Of a stretch of 64,000 nucleotides of DNA, positions 26,936 to 40,600 are shown piece after piece (positions within the stretch are counted from its first letter, which is position 1; the number at the start of each line of letters is the position of its first letter). The notes beneath the pieces were generated by a model that ran no database searches, was not told the origin of the DNA, and worked only from the letters and a program-made list of their open reading frames with translations. Source of the stretch: Apostichopus japonicus (taxonomy: Eukaryota > Echinodermata > Holothuroidea > Aspidochirotida > Stichopodidae); NCBI RefSeq assembly GCF_037975245.1, contig NC_092575.1, positions 26,624,841-26,688,840 of the forward strand, given 5' to 3'. Made by a program: the position numbers and the translations under genes.

Positions 26936-28618
26936 GTAAGGTCCTTTGCTCGATCTTGACAACTGTCAATCTGGCAATCTGCCAGCTTGCGAGCAAGCAA
27001 GCGAGCGATTAACTGAAAAATAACCAAACCAAAATATTATATAACTCATGCATAATCAAACTTGTGCTATTAGCCTTAATACCCTTTTAAATTTGCCACC
27101 AACAGTAACCAGGTTCTTTTCAAGAAAGGTCATACATAATAAGATCCTCAATAAAGTTCATTTCTCTCACTCTACTTATAATGTAAGTTACCCATGAACA
27201 ACAACATAACAATAACATGTAATACAACATTGCATTGAGCTACATATCCCAATTCATCATATCCCCTTTAAGAATCACAACTGGTCAGCTATAAAACTAC
27301 ATTACCATGTAAATATCTCTGACTGAAAGATATATATTAGTAATAAGGTAAATACAGTCAACTTCTTTACAAGGTAGAACTCGGCAACCAATAAGCCTTC
27401 CATGTGTCTCAGCTAGCTGATCGTCACCTTACCAAATGCATGATTAAATTTTTACTTTCAAATTAAAATTGAGCCTAAGGAAATCTGTAAGCACATGATA
27501 TGTCTAACAACAGTATAATCAACAGTGTCAAACAACAACTCTTCAACGAGACCCCTTCCCCTTCCCGAACTCCCTTTCCAACTTCCTCTTCCCTTCGCCC
27601 CCTTTCCACTTCCCCTTCTCCACTTAAGGACCAACACGACAAGACTATTTCATCTCGTCCATCAGAACCAACTAAACACTGAGGAAATAATAATATGACT
27701 TTGAGCATTACATATTGTAAAACATAGAACTATAAAACAGTTGCCGTACATATAGTCTACCGCATTCAACATCTCTATACAACGTAATACATGCCACTGC
27801 CACGAAAACCACCGTAGTTCTCACCATGAATGACATATCATGATCATCAACATGGTGTTCCAATATTAACTATAACATGAGAATAAATAAATAAACAAAC
27901 ACCTTTTTGCTTCATGCTTCACATTAGTGCCTCACTAAACACAGTTTAGCACTCTGGAACATCCTAAACAATAAGTACAAATGATGTATTTCCCACAGGA
28001 ATGGTACTTCCTGTATAAACATACAGCCTGCGCAACAAAATGAGGTGGCCAGCACTAGTATAGTCACTGGTGTAAAAACATTCATTACCAATCATCACTC
28101 TACCATCTGTCAGCTTCTCCGTTGAAACAGCACTGAAAAACAACAACCCTCCTGCACTCTGATCACAGTGCAGAAATAAGTCGTAACAGACCTAATGTAC
28201 CTAAACAAAAATCCCACTCAAGATACGTATATATTCATAAACAATCTGTAAATACATATTAAATTAACCGACCAAAACTTCTCATAATTCACCACAAATG
28301 CTACAGAAAACATCTGTACGCAGGCAAAGCAGTGATTGATAAATGGCTGATATTTCGTACAAAGAGTTCCACCTGAAGAGGGCGCTAACACAATACAGAA
28401 AAGTAATAGATTTAGATGCGAAATGTACAGTAGGCTATTGTAAAATATGTATGTCCACCACCTCCATCCCAATTCTTTTCTCCACTAACCCAGATGCAAA
28501 AGGCTGGTTAGGCCTACGCCACTTTTAGTCCTGTATATGACGGATCGTACCCATATAGTTGCAAATTCCTCTCTGCCTTAATTAAACACTCTGCCTGTGG
28601 TAAACTTCTTCTTTTCAG
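26936..28618. other. Intergenic upstream of gene B with a polypyrimidine tract
   Basis: A nearly pure C/T tract of about 80 bp lies at 27547-27627 and could adopt triplex DNA. No coding exon is supported. A splice acceptor (AG at 28617-28618) six nt before the gene B ATG implies a 5' untranslated exon somewhere upstream that I cannot place. Confidence 0.45.
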
Positions 28619-28624
28619 ATAAAC

Positions 28625-31600
28625 ATGGCAGGTCTAATAGTTGCTGGTGTTCAGTATATTGGCTTCACTGAAGCAGGCATTACGGCAGGTTAGTCATTTA
28701 GGTTCATGATATGACGGAGTGGGCTTCGACGGTCTGCACTTTAAATGTTTATTAGCTATATTCTTCTGTCGACCAAAGCTTCTCCGATATGACCAGGGAT
28801 GTCTGCCGACAGTGGGGTGAGCATAATTTCAAAGGTATGTTTGTGTATGTGTGGAGATGGGGGATTCGAAACTTCTCCTGACTTATTGAGGTGGAGGTCT
28901 GAACCTTAATGCGTATCAAAGATTAAATACATCAGGGGGTGATGCAATCGAGCATTGAAGCCGACTCTGATGTAGGGTGTTTGGTGGGCTTGCTCCCAAA
29001 ATAAAGTAAAAACTTGCGACGTTAAAGAGATGGGGGGGGGGGGAGGATTTAAAGTAGTGGTCTAATTCTCACTCGGCTAAATGCTGAGTGAACCCTTTCC
29101 CCTGATAGTTGGGGGCTTAGGATGCCACCTCTCCACACCTTGCGCTAACCAATTTCCAACCAGTGCAAGATATGAAATTGACCTCTTTTCGTGAACCGGA
29201 TGAAATTCAATCACGGAACGGATTTTAACCAACCATACGAAGTCTCTACAAGTAAAATATTTTCCGGGCACGTCTGCACTGATAATTGTTAAATCTCACA
29301 ACCGTCCACAAGGAGGTGTTAGGCTGAGTGTGTGGCTGCGTGTGTGGATAAGGCTATTAGGTATAAACCCTTCTAATTAAAATAAATAGAAAATGTCACT
29401 TTTAATGCAAATCGAATATCTCACAACGTATTTATAGGATCTTTACCTTCCCAATCAAATTACGTCTGGACTGGATCTATGATGAAATTTAAAACTTGAG
29501 CAGGCTTTAAAAGTGGCATCTTTTTCGATAATCTATTCTCCCAATCATTCTTTGTTTTCAAACTCCAAAAATTGCAGTAATTCCTTGTTGGACGAGAGCT
29601 TAACATGGTCAAACCGAGACTTGAATGTTGATGTTAATTTAAGGAAACATTCACTTTATGAAATATTTCATGAGGTTAGAAAGAATACTGCCGAAGATGT
29701 GTTACTAGAGACCAATATTGTGACGCCAGAAATTACAATGTTTGTGAACATGGGACGGACTTTGACTAGAATGACTTATGTATAGATAAGGTAGGTTTCA
29801 TCATGTTTTTTTCATACTTTTAGGCATAAATTAGGAACACAAGAAAAGTTTCAAGAATATTTTCTAAAATTGAAAAAAATGAGGTCAAAGGAAAATAATG
29901 GGGATGGCGGGCATCGCGAAATTTATTGGTATATATTATTCTTTGCAAAACATCCAGAATTGTAAACCAGCAACAACAATACAACTATCTCAGATTTAAA
30001 GCTAAATGCACCTAAAAGTCATTCTTTTTAATTGAAGAAATAATTTTCGAGACCCTTGGTCATACAGTACCTCAAACAAGCAAGTCAACATTATCCATCA
30101 ATAGAGCTATTATCAAGATCCATGAGGGCTAAATGAATTCACCAATGATGGAACCACTAGACTTCAAAATTAGTCCCACAGATTTTTGGATAAAAAGGTC
30201 CCTCCATCAAAACGTGGGCCATGTGGACAGATATAAAACGTTTAATTGATGCAACTAGTACTTTATAAGGTGTACAAGAGAAAGATTGTAATAAAATGTT
30301 CCACACAGTGAAACGTTTTATGTTTAAACCAATTTATCTGGGAAGTTTCCAGCTGGCTCGATCATATTTGGATAAACCTCGATCATAAAAAAAATATCAT
30401 ATCTGTAATCGCATCAACCGAAAGTTAGCTCCATATACTATGTGGTTACCGTTATACGGCCACCTGATAAAGTGCGATTTTTTCCCTGTGAAATGTTAAA
30501 GATCATAATTATCCTTATAAGCCTCAGATTTTTAAATATTCACACTCTTAACTGAGATTTCTAAAAACCTTTAATATTAATTTATTGACAACATAAATTG
30601 CTACTTTTTTTTTCCAAAATACAAAAGTGTTTTGGGAAATTGAGGGATCATTATGTACAACAGTACCATGATGACTCGATCCCACATCACATATATTGTT
30701 GTGAATAGATACACTTCTATAACTGAATAAAGGAAGACTCCGTAAACAACAGTTTCCAGAGGGAACGATAGGCACCACCATTTGGATCTTGAATGTCAAA
30801 TATGAACATGTCAGTGACATTTCATATTTCTCCTATCAAATGAGTTACCATGTGGATGTGTGATTTAAAATTGCTTTGAAATTAAAACATGAGGAAATTA
30901 CACTTTCCTTACTCCTTTTACTTAACTCCAGATACGCAGTTCTAAACTAAACACGAAGCCTATAAATCTTGGTTATATTGTCTTCCTCCTATCCTAACTA
31001 ACCTAGTATCCAACGAATCTTGGTTATATTCTTCTTCCTATTCTTATTAAACATGTAGCCTAATTTTGGTTATATATTCTTCGTCATGTCTTTACTAAAT
31101 ATAACAGACTATTCAGTCTTGGTTGTATATTCTTCGTCCTAACCTAACTAAACGTGATATGTAGCCATACCTTGGTCATATATTTATCGTCCTATCCTAA
31201 CATAATGCAGCTTCTCAGTGTTGGTTATATGTTCTTCTTCCTACCCTTACTACCTAAAGTCATACTCGCATAGTGAGAGTGTAAGAGTATAAGTCCAAAT
31301 AATAGTACACAAGTCATCTTGGTATGAGAACGTGTGCGAGTACAAGGCTCTAGGCGAGTGCACGAGTACTCCATCTTGCACAAATAATATGCACTATATT
31401 TTCATATGACCCGGGTTCTAACACGAGCATAAAACCATGAGGACTAGTAAGAGTATCCAGGCTCACTGCAGGTCTGCCCAGTGTGTTCTGTAAAATACTT
31501 AATATGTTAAACAGAAGCTGCATAACTCGATCATTTTATAATTGTTCATTTACAGGCAACTTCAATTTTGTCCACCACAGGTTCATTGGCTGCTTTGCTC

Positions 31601-31861
31601 ATGTCAGCGACTGGGCCAGTCGCAGCTGGTAGTCTAGTAGCAGTATGTCAGTCTATCGGAGCAACCGGTGAGGTGTCTGCAATAACAGCCGCTGTTGCCA
31701 ATACATCACTCGCGGTAGTAGTTGTTGCCACTTGTTATGCCATCGTTCGGAAATTGAAAAAGTTCGAGAAGCAACCAGTTGAAGACGAAGAGATACATGA
31801 TGAGGAAGCTCAGGATGAGTCAGATGAGTATGAGGAGGATGACTGGAGTGAGGAAGAATAA
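28625..31861 (+). CDS. IFI6/IFI27 (ISG12)-like protein with acidic tail, gene B
   Basis: Coding exons are 28625-28688 and 31581-31861, joined in phase 1 with a split Gly codon, giving 114 residues. Exon 1 encodes a hydrophobic start ending GFTEAGITAG. Exon 2 carries the family core GPVAAGSLVAVCQSIGATG and a second hydrophobic stretch to about residue 75, followed by a basic RKLKKFEK step and a 30-residue tail that is mostly D and E. Family members are small membrane proteins, in vertebrates interferon-induced. The acidic tail is not part of the usual family core. The intron is 2.9 kb and contains a decayed tandem array. An acceptor at 28617-28618 suggests a non-coding first exon. Gene C is the close paralogue, with matching introns and flanks. 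Confidence 0.85.
30930..31255. repeat. Degenerate tandem repeat of about 50-65 bp in the gene B intron
   Basis: The unit is roughly AATCTTGGTTATATTCTTCG followed by TCCTATCCTAACTAAACATG and TAGCCTAT, with about six decayed copies. The same array recurs in the gene C intron at 40730-40990. Confidence 0.7.
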
Positions 31862-33942
31862 TCGCTGATAAGTCACCATGAATTTTGTGAGACCAGTGTT
31901 GCAGATTATAGAAATTGAGACAATCATTTCTCTTAAAGCACCATGTTTCTAAGAAAAGTAAATTTTCTTTGTTGGCCTAAAATCGTAATCTACAAAACCC
32001 GTTTGCATTCCAATCATACCCCAGTCCGTTTTCAGCAGTTACAGTTGATAAATTACTTATCAGAAGTGAAACAGAAATAATTAAAAAGGTGAAGTCTCAT
32101 AGATGACCTGTAACCGTCAAACTTATTTACATCAAGTGATCTACAATTAGATATAACGTATGATGAATGTATCTTCTTTTATTCTGGAAACCCTTTATCA
32201 AATATTATTTTTTTTTGTACACTACTCCCCACTGTCTGTCCTCCTCTATACCATCATCCACCATAGGAAGGGAGTGATCAAGAAGGCCATTGGAAGAAGA
32301 AGAAATACCTGACAGAATCTTCGAGAAGTTGGAATCCTATCCAATCCGAGAAGGAAAAATATAGCGATATTAAAGCAAAACGAGTTATTTTGTTGTCATT
32401 ATATACAAGCATCTATGTAATTATATATGTTCGCATTAAGTCCATTTTGTACATATGATACCCACTTTACTGAGAAATATTCCAAAGATAAGTTTTACAT
32501 TTGCCGGACTATTCTTCAAAACAACAGTTCATCAATGGTGGTAAATTCAGTTACTTCATTGAAAATAAACCATTTTAACCCAGTCGGTCAGTTTTCATTT
32601 CAAAAGTCACATTTGACCTAAATTGTTTTTTTCTTTGATGGAAAGTACGTACGGCTCAAAACTGTCGACTGCAAACTTTCATTCCATTTAGAGTGAAAAT
32701 AGTCCCTATTAATAACGTAAGTGGGAAATTACTCTATTTGACACATCTGTAGAATGATTTTCATTCTTATTATTTGCCGCGGGCTATTCTTTATAATTCA
32801 ACTTCATCAATCTTGCTAAATCCAGTTACTTCAGTGAAAATACACCAATATTTTACCTCAGTCGGTCATGTGTTCATTCCAAAAATTCAAAGTTGACCGA
32901 AATGCCTTTAATTTTTGAAAAGTCAGGGACTCAAAGCTGTCGACTGTTCATTCTAAACTACAGGAAAGATAATACTCAGATTTTGACAAGTTTGACTTAG
33001 CTTTGGTTAGATAAATGAAAAAGTATTCTAATTTGCACATCTGTAGAATTATTCTTTTACAGTTAGCTGGGGTTGGCTGGATTCGTTAGCCTGGCAACTG
33101 TCATAGTGCTTAACAGATTTGCAACAAGGTATTATATATAATTTGTTAGGAATGCTAAGTTCTTAGTGTGCGTGGCATGTAAAAATTAAGTATATACTTC
33201 ATAATTTTCATCAGATTTCAGGGAGACTAGGTATAATCAATAATAAATATAAAAAAAAATAGACAAAAGAGTGTCCTTGTTTTTCTATTCACGATAAACA
33301 GGCTAGAATAATAATTGTTCTCAAGATGTAGTATTGTTTTGTGTTTTTCAGTAGAATTTGGAATTCCCAGTTTCATATTAACTTCCTCACCAAGTCATTT
33401 TATTGTAATACTGAACATTCCGATATCAGGAAATAAACTATAGATGGAGAAACCAAATTAAACATTGAGGTCATTAATTGCTGATGATTTTAAAGTATTC
33501 ATGAGGATGGGATAGATTGTTGCGAGTAGCAAAAACTGCGGGCGCGTTTTCTATACCAATTTACTATGTAACTATGGTATTAGGTTCTCACAATCAGTTG
33601 GTTATCAATTAACAAAAAAAAAAGGACGCCACCTTTCCATATATCACATACTTATGGGGGTTTGATATAGAGAACGTGTTTAATTCACCATTATTATAGT
33701 GCTTGCAACCCGTGTTACTATAACGTGATTTAAATTATGAAGTACCGTTTCTGCTGAAGTCGAAACATTATTCTGGCATCCTAAAATTAGTTTGGAATAT
33801 GATAAAAATATTAAGTGAGTGCATATTACATATATATAACATAAGTACTTGGAATGTAACAATATAGGATTACTATTGAGGGCTTCAAGGGATATGCTTT
33901 ACAATTGTCATGCTGTTTCTCACGCATCTCAAACAGTTAAAT
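31862..33942. repeat. Duplicated 3' flank of gene B
   Basis: Matches 41607-43850 after gene C along nearly its whole length. It contains an internal, decayed tandem duplication of about 290 bp (about 32440-32690, then 32700-32990, with a partial third copy) marked by CATCTGTAGAAT, CAGTTACTTCA, CAGTCGGTCA and CTGTCGACTG. No coding exon. AATAAA occurs at 32564-32569. Confidence 0.7.
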
Positions 33943-34664
33943 AACAAACCGCTTTCTAGTCACTTCGCCCAACAACCATTTCGCCCAACTGCCATTTCGC
34001 CCAACCAGCCTGGTCATTTCGCCCAACCAGCCTGGTCATTTCGCCCAACCAGCATGGTCATTTCGCCCAACCATCATAGTCATTTCGCCCAACCAGCATG
34101 GTCATTTCGCCCAACCATGTTGGTCATTTCGCCCAACCTTATTTTTACTAATATTCAGTCAGAATAATATTACTTTTTCTATTCCACTAGTTCAATTTGA
34201 TTTATTTTGGGTTAGGTTACTTCGTAATAGGTAAATAAAGTGAGGTCCTCTCAATATCGATCGGAGTCTGAGCAGTTATTTCGGGTATAATGGGAGGATT
34301 ACACTACTTTAGGCGTTTACGCATACAATGGAAGTTATATTATTATACAAACAAAGGGGAATCGGTGTGGAATAATATAACCGTTTCTAGTTCACTAGTT
34401 CAATTTGATTTATTTTGGGTTAAATTATTATTATTACCTATTGTTCTGCTTGATGACTTCGGTCAAGCGTTTATCAAGTCCGCCAGGCATTAATCAAGGG
34501 TTTTGGTCACATCAGTTATGTGTTTATCTAGTTCTACATAGTGTTAATCTAATGTTATACAAACACAGGGGAACCGGTCTTCATGAAAACCTATCAAACC
34601 TAACCCCTAAAACACTGATCCATCCTACTGACTAACAATTCCCGAACGTTTCCTTATTAAATTG

Positions 34665-34833
<169 letters not shown>

Positions 34834-34931
34834 CCGTCCGTAATATTGAAGTACTATATTTAATCAATGTAACCACATATGTAATCACATATGTAATCAA
34901 TTAAACCACGACTTCAAGTTTCCTTAATACT

Positions 34932-35225
34932 CGGTTCGTATCCCGTAACGTTAACAATTCCCGAACGTTTACTATCAAACCTAACCCCTAAAACACTGAT
35001 CCATCCTCAAGATTCCTTAATATTCGGTTCGTATCCTGTAACGTTAAAAATTCCCGAACGTTTCCTTGGTAAAGTTATACAAAGTAAAGGACTTCAAGTT
35101 TCCTTAATATTCCTTAATATTCGAACGTTTACTATCAAACCTAACCCCTAACACACTGATCAATCCTCAAGTTTCCTTAATATTCGGTTCGTATCCTGTA
35201 ACGTTAACAATTCCCGAACGTGTCC
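34932..35225. repeat. Tandem GGTTCGTATCC-containing repeats inside the foldback-like element
   Basis: A unit with GGTTCGTATCC(C/T)GTAACG followed by CAATTCCCGAACGT recurs at about 34932, 35018 and 35184. A CCTAACCCCTAA-ACACTGAT module lies between copies and also occurs at 34598. GGTTCGTATCC resembles a polymerase III B box, but no A box is placed suitably. Confidence 0.6.
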
Positions 35226-35419
35226 TTTTGAAGTATCATATTTAATCAAGGTTGGGCGAAATGACCAGGCTGGTTGGGCGAAATGACCAGGCTGGTTGGG
35301 CGAAATGACCAGGCTGGTTGGGCGAAATGACCAGGCTGGTTGGGCGAAATGGTAAGGTTGGGCGAAATGGCAGTTGGGGGAAATGGTTGTTGGGCGAAAT
35401 GTCCTGTTCCCAACAAACC

Positions 35420-35842
35420 TACAAGTCCATTCAAACAGGGTTATTAAGAAGTAATAGCACAACTACAGTGTGAGAGCAGAGAATACCAACATTGTTCAAT
35501 GATTCCAAGAGATTATTTTGCTCGCAACACAGGGTATTTTTATATTCAGCTGTATTTTGGGACCATCGACCCCTGCTTAAAAACCCATCCAAGACCACAC
35601 AGACCCCAATATAGGGCTGATGGAACTTCTTTGGGAAGGGAAGATACATAGATTCGTTTGACAAGATAACAACAGTGAATCGGTTCAAGGAGATATGATA
35701 AACTGCAGGGAGAAAGTTGGAATTCGTAATATGGGAATGTCTGTCAACGTTGCTGATGTGTTTTTTCCTAAGCGTGGTTGAAAGGGAACTTTCCGTTGGG
35801 TCGAAATCGGGCAAAGGTCACTGCTGCCCTCGTACAATGGTA
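35420..35842. other. Resumed 3' flank of gene B, junction with block C
   Basis: Sequence from about 35463 (GTGAGAGCAGAG) to about 35720 matches 43890-44175 after gene C. This shows that the flank continues beyond the insertion. The LINE tail of the next block starts at 35843. No coding region. Confidence 0.6.
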
Positions 35843-36340
35843 TTGATGATGATGATGATGATGATGATGATGACGATGACGATGACGACGACGACGACGA
35901 CGACGATGACGACGATGACGACGACGACGACGATGACGACGACGATGACGATGACGATGGCGATGACGACGATGATAACGATATTGATAGTGACGATCAT
36001 TAAGACAAACACACAAATTCACAAGACTAATCAAAGAAATGTCATCAAGAGCATTAGCTTCGGAGTAAGTTGTTTACTTTCTTCTTAAACTTACTGACAT
36101 TTCGGCCAAGCCTGACTTCAAGGAGTAAGTTATACCAACTACGTGGAGATGTGAGAACGAAACACTCCACCGTCCCCCCACCCGACCCCAGACCCGAATT
36201 GTGTTTGCTTCTTTCAGAAGAGACAAATTCCGAGTAGGATTATACTTGACAAAGAGATCAGAGATATAAGTAGACAAGCAGAATGGGTTAAACGATGAAT
36301 CTGTACGCAAAAGGAAGCCAGTGAAGACCATTTAAACACT
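35843..36340 (-). mobile_element. LINE 3' end (CR1/L2-like) with (ATC)n tail, copy C
   Basis: Paralogous to 14860-15355, with the same decayed C-terminal frame on the minus strand (YNPTRNLSLLKEA) and the same flanking sequence. Its tail on the plus strand (35843-35999) is GAC-dominated, whereas copy A is GAT-dominated, so the two arrays evolved separately after duplication. Confidence 0.6.
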
Positions 36341-37500
36341 TATAGGGTGGTATGGTAAGAATTTCTGGATAGTTTATTAAAACGCGGCTAAATCCTTCCA
36401 GGCATTTTTTTCTTTCCGAATGAACAATGACATACCAAGAGGCTCGTGCTTTTGTCTGATTCCTTTCTGGTTAACAAATTAACTGTCCAGGTCAACATCA
36501 TATCTATCATGGTGCCTTTACTACACAATGTTAAATTTATAGTGCAGTCTAAACGAAGTAAAGATAACAGGGCATCGCAGCTGAAGCCATATATTGAGCA
36601 GGGGCCCCTGAGCTTAGCACTAGCTGCTTCGCTTTATCCAATGTCATCGAAATACATACACACACGCGTACATAGCGTTAGCAAGAACTTCCCAATTTGA
36701 ATAATTCTGCATCAAATGTGCAAGACCCAGCCAATGAGAAGCGAGGTATGCAAATGATGGCCTTTACCGCGGTGGGAAAGGAAATCCCATTACGTGTTAG
36801 AAGCTATTAACGGTCTGTACACGATATTAAATTTACCGTTGGCCAGATACACGCACATACTGCATCGCGAAGAACAGTCATACAAACACAAAACAAATGA
36901 CGAAGAGATACATACACTTTACATGTTTCGCTTCAACTTGCATATTTAATACATCGGAGTAGGGTAGCATTTCCTGTATACAAGGTAAGTGACCCAGTGT
37001 CACGTTTGACTTTATTTATGAAGTGGGAAACAATTTCCTTTTTTTTTCTAATAAATGTTTGTTCAATCACAATATGCGTAGTCGATGCAGGGGAATTGGC
37101 CCACCTACTATAACGTGATATCACATATTGTTGATTACACTCAAATTTACGTTATTGTCATGTCATGTTAACTTTAAGCGTATCCATGCATATATAGGTT
37201 TTATGTTGTTAAACCTGAACACATGAAGAGATCGCTTTTGTCCATTTTTGCGCTGAATGACAAGGACATTGCAGGCTACAACAATTGCCGTGATTTCTTT
37301 TAAAGACAGAGTTATCCTTCGAATATCCGGCAGACATTCATTTTTACGAGTAACCGGTGATTTCTCTCCTGACATTCTCCCCTTGTATAGATACTATCCG
37401 CAACTGATAACTATGTTCGAACTTTTCTATTGTAGCTTATTTGCAGCGTTCGAGCTAACATTTTGCTCAGCAACATGTTAATTTAGAAGAATATTATTAA
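36341..37500. repeat. Duplicated upstream block, copy C
   Basis: Matches 15356-16850 with small indels, up to ACATTTTGCTCAGCAACATG near the right end. It ends about 190 bp before the gene C start codon. In this copy it is closest to the gene, so a promoter or 5' exon here is plausible but not shown. Confidence 0.65.
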
Positions 37501-37691
37501 AAATGTATATTATATTTAATATGACACAAAATTTCCATCGATAAGGATAAAACCAAAAAATTGTTTCAAAATTGTCAGATACTCCCTCAGTCTGTTGCTA
37601 CGGATTGGACCGTATTGTTCCAAATTGCACTCTGCATTAAACACATCGATATGGGTAAAACTCTGTGGTCAATTATTCTTTTCAGATAAAC

Positions 37692-40600
37692 ATGGCATTT
37701 CTAATAGTTGCTGGTGTTCAGCTTCTTGGTTTCACTCAAGCAGGCATTGCGGCAGGTAAGTCTTTTGAGTTCAGGATATGACTGAGTTTGGCTTCGACGG
37801 TCTGCAATTTGAATGTTTATTAGCTATATCCTTCTGTCCACCAAAGCTTGTCCGATATGAGCAGGGATGTTTGTCGACTATGTATGTGTGAGATGGAGTA
37901 GGTATGCATATGTTCGTGCGGTTGGGGGTTTCAAAAATTCTCCTGACTGATTTAGGCGGAGCTCTGAGCCTATATGCGAAGGCCAGAGGAGAATCAAAGA
38001 TTAAATACAGCAGTGGGTGATGCCATGGAGCAATGAAGCCTACTCCGGTGTAGGTTGATTGTGGTCTTCCGCACATTTATTGTAGCGGTTTAAATCTCAC
38101 TCGGCTAAATGCTGAATGAACCTTTTCTTCTGATAGTTGTGGGTTGAGGATGCCATCCCCTCCACACTTTGCGCTTACTTATTTCAGAGAATTTCTACAA
38201 GTGTGATATTTTCCGGGCACGTCTGCACTAAAATTGTTAACTCTTACCATCGTCACGGGGTGTGTGGCTGAGGCTATTATGTATAACCCCTGTCTATAAA
38301 ACTAAAGGAAATGTGTCACATCTTCAATAAATATACTTTTGCATTGAGAATTTGAATGCAATACGAATGTTTCAAGGGTTATGAGATTTTACCCTTTCCA
38401 TCTCTCATTACGTCTGGACTGAATCTATGATGATATTTAAAACTTTAAAAGTGGCATCATTTTCGATGGTCTATTCTCTCACTCTTCTATTTTTTCAACC
38501 CCAAAATATTGCAATGATCCCTTGTTGGACGAGCTAAACCGAGTCAACCCGAGACTTGAGTGTTGATGTTGACAGAATTTAACTAAAATGACTTCATGAT
38601 AGATCAGGTAGGGTTGATCAAGTTTTTCTCATACTTTAAGGCATAATTCATGATCACGATAAAAGTTTAAAAAGTATTTTTTAAAGTTGAGAAAAATATA
38701 ATAAGTTAGGTCAAAATTTCGTTCCTCCCGTTTTCAGACACGAAAGTCTAGTTTTCCGATTGAAAAAAGGGGCTGTTTAATGATATATGTGATAGTGTCA
38801 ACAAATGATACCTTGCACACTAACAGCTTACATTAAAGAAAATTAAAGAAAATTAGGGGGCTGGCCCTCATTTTTGCGAGGGACGGAATTTGATTCGAGG
38901 GATGGAATTTCAAGCTGCAGTGTGTGTCATTTTACCAAGGGATTGCCAGACGAGCACCTCATACTTTGCTCAAACTGCACCAAATGGTTGCACTACCCAC
39001 AAAATGTATTCAAAATAACAAATTAGCTCTGTAACTAACAAATTGATCCAGATTTTATAGTCCTTTGAACACTGTTGAACATGTATATATCATTAAAAAT
39101 GTCATTTTGGACACTATTAACATTCTAATGCAATAGGTTACAAAGCTATGAATTATTCTGTGGGATTATCCAGAATTGTGCAACCAGCAACAACTATCTC
39201 ATTTCTAAAGCTAAATGCACCTAAAAGTCAATTTTTGACTTCAAGAAATAACTATCGAGACCCTTGGTCATACAGTACCTCAAACATGCAACTCACCATT
39301 ATCCGGCAATAGAGCTATTATCAAGATCGATGAGGGCTAAATGAATTCACTAATGATGGGACCACTAGACTTAAAAGTTGTTCCCTCATATGTTTCTTGG
39401 AAAATGGTCCCTCCATCAGAAGGTCAAATACTTGGGCCTTGTGGGCAGAACTAAGATATACAACTTGTAACTGATGCAACTAGTTCCCCTGTGAAATGTG
39501 AAGATCATAATTATCCATATTTGCTTCAGCGTTTTAAGGTTTACACCACTCAGACCTTAGATTTCTAAAGCACTTTAATATTAATTTATTGGCATCTTAA
39601 ATAGCTACTATTTTCCAAACTAAAAAAGAAGCGTTTTGGGAAATTCAGGGATCATTATGTACAACAGTACCATGATGATTACATCGATCCCACATAACAT
39701 ATATTGTTGTGGATAGATACATGTCTATAACTGAATAAAATGAAGACTCCGTACAACAGCTTCCAAAGGGAACGATAGGCACCACAATTTGGATCTTAAT
39801 GTCAAATATGAACATGTCAGTGACATTCATATTTTTCCTATAAATGAGTCACCATGTGGCCATGTGGTTTACAATTGTTTTGACGTTTAAACCTATGGGA
39901 TATTACACTTTTCATTAAATAAAAAAAAACTAAAAATATTTTTACCCCAGAATAGCAGTTTGCAAAGTTTTGCTGATTTTGAATTTCAAGTGATAATATA
40001 GCTGTTTATAGACTGAAACGCAACATATTATTTAACTTTTATACCGTACCATTCTTTGGTTTATCAACAAGATTGTCCTCTTCTGCGAAGTTATGTACAA
40101 AATAATAATCAATTGCTTTATAGTCTACCAAATAATGTAGTCACTTGAATTACTGGAGATAATTTTTTTAGGCTTTGTCTAATGTGCTAATTTGCCCCAA
40201 ACTTGTAAAGAAGTCTTTTTTATGTCATTTATAGGATAACATTCAATTTATTGTTAACTAGGCTTTAGTATCTTTGAAAGTCCAAGTTCTCAGGGGTACA
40301 CCTTTAAAAGCATTGAGAAGCATTGAAGATTGAGGGTTACTCAATGATGAATATTAAAATGTTGAAGGGATAGCAGCTCACCTACCACTATCCCGCCCTA
40401 CCCCCTTCCCATCTCATTTGATGTAACCCTGAATGGTTGTGTGGTTTCTCTCTGTAATAAAGATGCAAAGACTTTAAAACAACGATTGGCTCTATCTCCA
40501 TCTGTAATAACATGGAAAACGTCTGTACCTCGAATTCTGTTTTCGAGTTTCCCCTTATTCAACGGTGAATATATAACTCAAGTTATATATGAGAATTTTT

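Noticed and set aside
29513-29785. 90-codon open frame in the gene B intron
   Set aside because: The paralogous intron of gene C carries this region with a deletion that removes the middle of the frame, and there is no splice or family support.
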